Shown here piece by piece: positions 59,968 to 64,000 of a stretch of 64,000 nt of DNA. Numbering within the stretch: position 1 is the stretch's first letter; every line of letters begins with the position of its first letter. The stretch covers positions 2,356,001-2,420,000 of the forward strand of contig OY759969.1 in the NCBI GenBank assembly GCA_963662865.1, read 5' to 3'. The notes below the pieces were generated by a model. That model made no database searches, was not told the origin of the DNA, and was given only the letters and a program-made list of their open reading frames with translations. Origin of the DNA: JAJDYQ01 sp963662865. Lineage in GTDB: Bacteria; Pseudomonadota; Gammaproteobacteria; JAJDYQ01. Position numbers and translations under genes: made by a program.

Positions 59968-60510
59968 ATGAATAGTGGTTACGAATTATTAAATTGTCAG
60001 GATAAAGGTCGAGGTATTTTTGCTACCATGCGATTTTTCTTGGGAGAGACTGTCATGGAAGGTGTCATCGAGGAAGATAATATTGATGAAAATCACTCAC
60101 ATGCGTCGCAAATGGGAGAGTTTCGATACGCCTTGCACTCCGAAAGTATTACTAAAGTGAATCATTCATGCAATCCGAATTGTGGTATCAGGCTCAATGA
60201 ATCTGGTGCTCATGATTTCGTTGCAATGCACACTATCGAGATTGGTGATGAAGTAACATTTGATTACGCAATGCGCAATTACAATATTGAACATTTTCCC
60301 CAAAAATGTAGCTGTGGGGCAAGCAATTGCCGAGGAAGTATTACCGGTTGGAAAGACCTCCCCGAGACCTTCAAATCAACTTATAAAGGATTTGTGGCGC
60401 CATACCTGCTTGAAATTGATCTTAGGCTAAATGAGTTGGCTCACCACTGCATTGACTTAACAAGTTTGTCAAAAGGACGCGCTGACGCGCACCCTTTACA
60501 AAAGCGTTAG
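59968..60510 (+). CDS. SET-domain protein (eukaryotic-type lysine methyltransferase fold)
   Basis: A 180-residue protein that is almost entirely a SET domain: KGRGIFATMRFFLGETVMEG, then KVNHSCNPNCGIRLNESGAH (the NHSCxPN cofactor-binding motif), EIGDEVTFDYAMRNYN (catalytic Tyr in the FDY motif) and a post-SET-like cysteine cluster KCSCGASNCRGSITGW. ATG 59968 starts the domain; the frame is open to 59842, inside the IS30 remnant. Bacterial SET proteins are often host-directed effectors or acquired genes; whether this is secreted is not visible (no signal peptide). It lies in the AT-rich island next to IS relics. Confidence 0.8.
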   Translation: MNSGYELLNCQDKGRGIFATMRFFLGETVMEGVIEEDNIDENHSHASQMGEFRYALHSESITKVNHSCNPNCGIRLNESGAHDFVAMHTIEIGDEVTFDYAMRNYNIEHFPQKCSCGASNCRGSITGWKDLPETFKSTYKGFVAPYLLEIDLRLNELAHHCIDLTSLSKGRADAHPLQKR

Positions 60511-60850
60511 TGCCGGGAAATCATGTGAACATTAGAAGGCATTATGAATGTACTGGCGATTCAGCCTGGAAGAGGTGAAGATTAAGTGTGGAGGAGGTGC
60601 TTTGCAGGAACTGCAAAAGATACTGCTCGCTATACCAGGTCCGCAGACACTGATGGTGTGATAGGTCCTGTGGGCCAGGAGGGGCTGAGCAAATGAGCCA
60701 TGTCAACATATTGAGATCTGCCTGAAAATATTAGATCAGGTTCCACGATCTAGACGCATCTTGTCGAAACTGTCGTCAACTTGCTTCAATCTATTAACAG
60801 CGGTTGCCTGCTGGTGTACTATCGCGCCCCTTTCAGCGATGCCACAGTCA
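60511..60850. other. Intergenic region before prfB
   Basis: 340 bp with no supported gene. Several ATG codons occur with no extended frames. It is the right margin of the recJ-prfB island; I see no inverted repeats or tRNA-like sequence. Confidence 0.5.
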
Positions 60851-61949
60851 ATGCTGGAGCTAAACGCCATATTTATCCAGATATTCGAAATGCAGAACCG
60901 TATTGAGGTTCTGAGGGGGCATCTTTGACTACGAAAACAGGAAGCAACGCCTCGCGGAAGTCAATCGGGAGCTTGAAGACCCCGATATCTGGAATGATGG
61001 GGAGCGCGCACAAGGCCTGGGTCGAGAGCGTTCCGGACTTACAAAGGTGGTTGATGTTATTGATAAGTTGACCGCCGGGCTGAACGATGCTTCGGAACTG
61101 CTTGAAATGGCGCGTGAAGAAGATGATGAAGATACGATTCATTCCGTTGCCTCGGATTTGACCCTGTTTGAGGCGAAACTGGCGGAGCTGGAATTTCGTC
61201 GTATGTTTTCAGGCGAAATGGATGCGAATAACGCATTCCTTGATATTCAAAGCGGTTCGGGTGGTACGGAAGCGCAGGACTGGACTGAGATGCTGCTGCG
61301 TATGTATTTGCGCTGGGGTGAGGATAAAGGCTTTAAAGTTGAGTTAATTGAAGCCTCGCCCGGTGATGTGGCCGGTATAAAAAGCGCCACAATTAGATAC
61401 GAAGGTGAGTATGCGTTCGGTTGGTTGCGCACAGAAACAGGGGTTCACCGCCTGGTTCGAAAATCGCCATTTGATTCCGGTAACAGGCGACACACCTCTT
61501 TTGCGGCAGTCTTTGTCTCCCCTGAAATTGATGACAGCATGGAAATTGATATCAATCCGGCAGATCTGCGTGTGGACACCTACCGGGCTAGTGGTGCAGG
61601 AGGTCAGCATGTGAACAAGACAGACTCCGCCGTGCGCCTGACGCATTTACCGACTGGTGTCGTTGTGCAGTGCCAGAATGATCGATCTCAGCATAAGAAC
61701 AGGAATCAGGCAATGAAAATGCTGAGGGCCAAATTATATGAGCGTGAGATACAAAGACGGAATGAAGATCAGCAGGCTTTGGAAAATTCCAAGTCTGATA
61801 TTGGCTGGGGCAACCAGATTCGGTCGTATGTGCTCGATCAATCGCGTGTCAAGGACCTGCGAACCGGTGTGGAAACAGGAAACACGCAGGCGGTACTGGA
61901 TGGTTCTCTTGACCAGTTTATTGAAGCCAGTCTTAAATCCGGGGTCTAA
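60851..61949 (+). CDS. prfB: Peptide chain release factor 2, programmed +1 frameshift
   Basis: RF2 recognises UGA/UAA stop codons. The first 25 codons (60851-60925) end at an in-frame TGA (60926-60928); the rest is in the +1 frame from 60927. Joined length is 365 residues, the same as E. coli RF2. The codon-recognition tripeptide SPF is in LVRKSPFDSGNRRHTSF and the GGQ hydrolysis motif in RASGAGGQHVNKTDSAVRL. An ordinary gene finder would truncate it to 61047-61949. lysS follows by 20 nt, as is usual. Confidence 0.95.
60914..60929 (+). promoter_or_regulatory. prfB autoregulatory frameshift site
   Basis: AGGGGGCATCTTTGAC: an internal SD-like AGGGGG, 3 nt, then CTT TGA C. This is the conserved RF2 frameshift signal; low RF2 stalls termination at TGA and promotes slipping of CUU into the +1 frame, so RF2 controls its own level. 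Confidence 0.93.
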
Positions 61950-61969
61950 TCTTAATCAGGAAACACGTT

Positions 61970-63463
61970 ATGTCAGAACAGCAGAGCGAAAATAAGTTAA
62001 TCGCCGAGAGACGAAAGAAACTGGCCGGAATGCGCGAACGAGGAATGGCGTTCCCGAATGACTTTCGACGTACTCACATGGTGGGCCAGTTGGCGGAGCA
62101 GCATGTCGAGCATGACAAAGAATATCTGCAAGGCGCGGCGATAAACGTAAGCGTCGCCGGTCGGATGATGAGCAAACGTATCATGGGAAAAGCCGGTTTT
62201 GTGCATATTCAGGACATGTCCGGTAGGATTCAGCTTTATATTCAGCGGGATGCGCTGTCTGAGGGCCTTTATGATGGCGACTTCAAGCATTGGGATGTTG
62301 GCGATATCGTGGGTGCCGAAGGGATGCTATTTAGAACCAACAAGGGTGAGCTTTCCGTGCGTGTGAATGTGGTCCGGCTGCTGACTAAATCTCTCAGACC
62401 GTTACCGGAGAAGTTTCATGGGTTGACGGATACCGAAGCCCGTTACCGTCAGCGATATGTTGATCTTATTATGAGTCCGGAGGTGCGTGAGGTATTTTAC
62501 AGGCGTTCAGCGATTATTGACTTTATGCGTGATTATTTTAAGGCGGCAGGTTTCCTCGAAGTGGAAACGCCGATGATGCACTCGATACCAGGGGGAGCCG
62601 CTGCCCGACCATTTGAAACGCACCACAATGCGCTGGATATGCAATTGTATTTAAGAATCGCCCCTGAGCTTTATTTAAAGCGACTGGTAGTGGGTGGTAT
62701 TGAAAGTGTGTTCGAGATTAATCGGAACTTTAGAAATGAAGGGTTATCCACTCGCCATAATCCCGAATTTACGATGATCGAATTTTACAAGGCTTATGCT
62801 GATTATCATGATTTGATGGATCTGACGGAAGACCTGTTGCGTCGCATGACGAAGGCAGTTACAGGAACGACCACGTTGAATTACCAGGGTAAGGAGTATG
62901 ATTTTTCACGGCCCTTTGTGCGCATGACCGTTAAGGAAGCCATTTTGCACTACAACAAGGATATTGATTCTCAGCAACTGGAATCTCCGGAGGCTGCCGG
63001 AGAGCTTGCAAAATCACTGCAAATCAATATTAAAGACGACTATCCGCTGGGCAGGATTCAACTGGAAATATTTGAAGGCACTGTAGAGCGCTTGCTTGAC
63101 CAACCGACATTTATCACGGCTTATCCCGCTGAGGTTTCGCCTTTGGCACGTCGCAACGACGACAATTCTGCGGTAACCGACCGTTTTGAACTTTTTGTGG
63201 CGGGACATGAACTCGCAAACGGGTTTTCGGAATTAAATGACGCCGAAGACCAGGTGGAGAGATTTAGACAGCAGGTGGAAGGAAAGGATGCAGGTTACCA
63301 TGAAGCCATGCACTACGATGCCGACTATATCACGGCACTGGAATATGGGTTACCGCCTACTGCCGGTGAAGGGATTGGTATTGATCGTCTGGTGATGTTG
63401 TTGACGGATTCGCCAGCCATACGGGATGTTTTACTGTTCCCACAAATGAAACCTGGGAAATAA
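61970..63463 (+). CDS. lysS: Lysyl-tRNA synthetase, class II
   Basis: Charges tRNA-Lys. N-terminal OB domain (NVSVAGRMMSKRIMGKAGFV, HIQDMSGRIQLYIQ), class II motif 1 (FLEVETPMMHSIPGGAAARP), motif 2 (FEINRNFRNEGLSTRHNPEF) and motif 3 (GEGIGIDRLVMLLTDSPAIR). It has 497 residues. It follows prfB by 20 nt as in E. coli. A complete copy of the 139-bp repeat lies 36 nt after its stop codon. Confidence 0.97.
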   Translation: MSEQQSENKLIAERRKKLAGMRERGMAFPNDFRRTHMVGQLAEQHVEHDKEYLQGAAINVSVAGRMMSKRIMGKAGFVHIQDMSGRIQLYIQRDALSEGLYDGDFKHWDVGDIVGAEGMLFRTNKGELSVRVNVVRLLTKSLRPLPEKFHGLTDTEARYRQRYVDLIMSPEVREVFYRRSAIIDFMRDYFKAAGFLEVETPMMHSIPGGAAARPFETHHNALDMQLYLRIAPELYLKRLVVGGIESVFEINRNFRNEGLSTRHNPEFTMIEFYKAYADYHDLMDLTEDLLRRMTKAVTGTTTLNYQGKEYDFSRPFVRMTVKEAILHYNKDIDSQQLESPEAAGELAKSLQINIKDDYPLGRIQLEIFEGTVERLLDQPTFITAYPAEVSPLARRNDDNSAVTDRFELFVAGHELANGFSELNDAEDQVERFRQQVEGKDAGYHEAMHYDADYITALEYGLPPTAGEGIGIDRLVMLLTDSPAIRDVLLFPQMKPGK

Positions 63464-63499
63464 CCTGCATTTTTATCATTACAGAATTTTCTAATCTGG

Positions 63500-63638
63500 C
63501 AGGCGGTTGAAATTCTACTCATGCGGCACGATATGGCGTTAAAAATGACCTCAAAAGGCTCATTGATTCTGGGTAAACTGCGCTTTTCGGCCATTTTTGC
63601 TTTGTCTCGCACTCGCCTGAGCGAATTTCAACAACCTG
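63500..63638 (+). repeat. 139-bp repeat family, copy C (complete, reference copy)
   Basis: Bounded by CAGGCGGTTGAAATTC (63500-63515) and GAATTTCAACAACCTG (63623-63638), inverted repeats of each other with 2 mismatches in 16. The inner flanks are imperfectly complementary as well. No reading frame of note. It fills the space between the convergent lysS and ygfZ genes, and its right end touches the ygfZ stop codon (TAG on the minus strand, 63641-63639). Confidence 0.88.
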
Positions 63639-64000
63639 CTAAAGCTCAACCTTGTAGGGGAGAGCCGCTATTTCGAGTTTCGGCCCGTTTGCATCGCCCA
63701 GATAAATATCCGTTGATTGTGCATCCTCGATCTGAATGACTGCCAGGGCAGCGTAACCCCCATCAGGGTGGCGCTCGACATTCACAATACTTCCTGTCCT
63801 GCTACCAGTATCGTCTTTGCTACTGTATAGGTCTTGATTGGTTGCCGGGCGGGAATCGCTCTTTATTCGAGCAAGGTACATACGCTTTTTCAATTTCCCC
63901 AGATAATGCATTCGGGCGACAATCTCCTGTCCGGGATAACAGCCTTTTGTGAGACTTAACCCGTCTATGACCTGATAGTTCAGCATCTGGGGGACGAACT
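63639..64000 (-). CDS. ygfZ: YgfZ/GcvT-like folate-binding protein, 3' part
   Basis: Only the C-terminal ~120 residues are in the window; the frame is open through base 64000 (FVPQ precedes MLNYQVIDGLSLTKG). The family signature KGCYPGQEIVAR is present with its conserved cysteine. YgfZ is a tetrahydrofolate-dependent protein that helps iron-sulfur cluster assembly or repair, e.g. for MiaB. It is convergent with lysS. The stop codon borders the repeat copy C. Confidence 0.9.
   Translation of the reverse strand, partial: FVPQMLNYQVIDGLSLTKGCYPGQEIVARMHYLGKLKKRMYLARIKSDSRPATNQDLYSSKDDTGSRTGSIVNVERHPDGGYAALAVIQIEDAQSTDIYLGDANGPKLEIAALPYKVEL

Noticed and set aside
1..64000. CRISPR array or phage-defence island
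   Set aside because: No regularly spaced direct repeats and no cas genes. The ExbB/MotB-like pair recalls ZorAB, but its neighbours are efflux genes and no Zorya partner (ZorC/D/E) is present.

Overview
The window reads as a gammaproteobacterial chromosome. Evidence includes the rpfE-type/recJ...prfB/lysS block, gltX next to tRNA-Ala/tRNA-Glu, mtaD-ubiG-mupP gene order, purB next to a DUF7931 gene, tatABC, RF2 with its programmed frameshift, and a glnA promoter with NtrC and sigma-54 sites. Most of the sequence is of moderate GC. Two stretches stand out: a giant autotransporter (about 21.9-28.5 kb) that is visibly GC-rich and repetitive, and an AT-rich island between recJ and prfB (about 57.3-60.8 kb). 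Species cannot be named from the sequence alone.

Layout. 1-3.1 kb: 3' end of thrS followed directly by gmd and fcl (GDP-L-fucose synthesis). 3.1-9.8 kb: SAM methyltransferase, tatABC, a DUF255 thioredoxin-like protein, an OxyR-like regulator lacking the resolving cysteine, and glyQ without glyS. 10-13.8 kb: CDF metal transporter, NtrC/sigma-54 glnA, SH3 protein. 13.9-21.3 kb, minus strand: hemH, a MotA/ExbB-like channel, a MotB/ExbD-like protein with a long periplasmic coiled coil, an adaptor and an RND pump. 21.8-28.5 kb: a 27-C homopolymer at the 5' end of a ~2,200-residue Calx-beta autotransporter. 28.7-37.3 kb: TSUP exporter, hpnC, rmuC, mupP, an XRE pair, ubiG, mtaD, two small unknown genes, adk. 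37.3-45.9 kb: Sel1-SPOR protein without a normal start codon, DUF7931, a GNAT remnant, purB, MBL hydrolase, NYN protein, PPK2, gltX and two tRNAs. 46-54 kb: a small ORF followed by an integron-type attC site, an IS256-type remnant, then a GntR/TctABC/aldehyde dehydrogenase/CoA ligase cluster resembling sulfoacetate (sau) catabolism. 54.5-64 kb: rpfE-type gene, recJ, the island (32-codon ORF, ABM protein, sulfotransferase, IS5 and IS30 remnants, SET-domain protein), prfB, lysS and the 3' part of ygfZ.

How parts work together. The channel, coiled-coil, adaptor and RND genes are packed at 27, 14 and -1 nt and look like one transcription unit; a proton-driven motor pair tied to an efflux pump is the best candidate for an undescribed system. 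The poly-C tract could switch or tune the large surface autotransporter. A roughly 139-bp repeat with 16-bp inverted ends occurs as one complete and three partial copies; three of them abut the stop codon of glnA, purB or ygfZ in the same relative orientation, and one marks the broken end of a GNAT gene.
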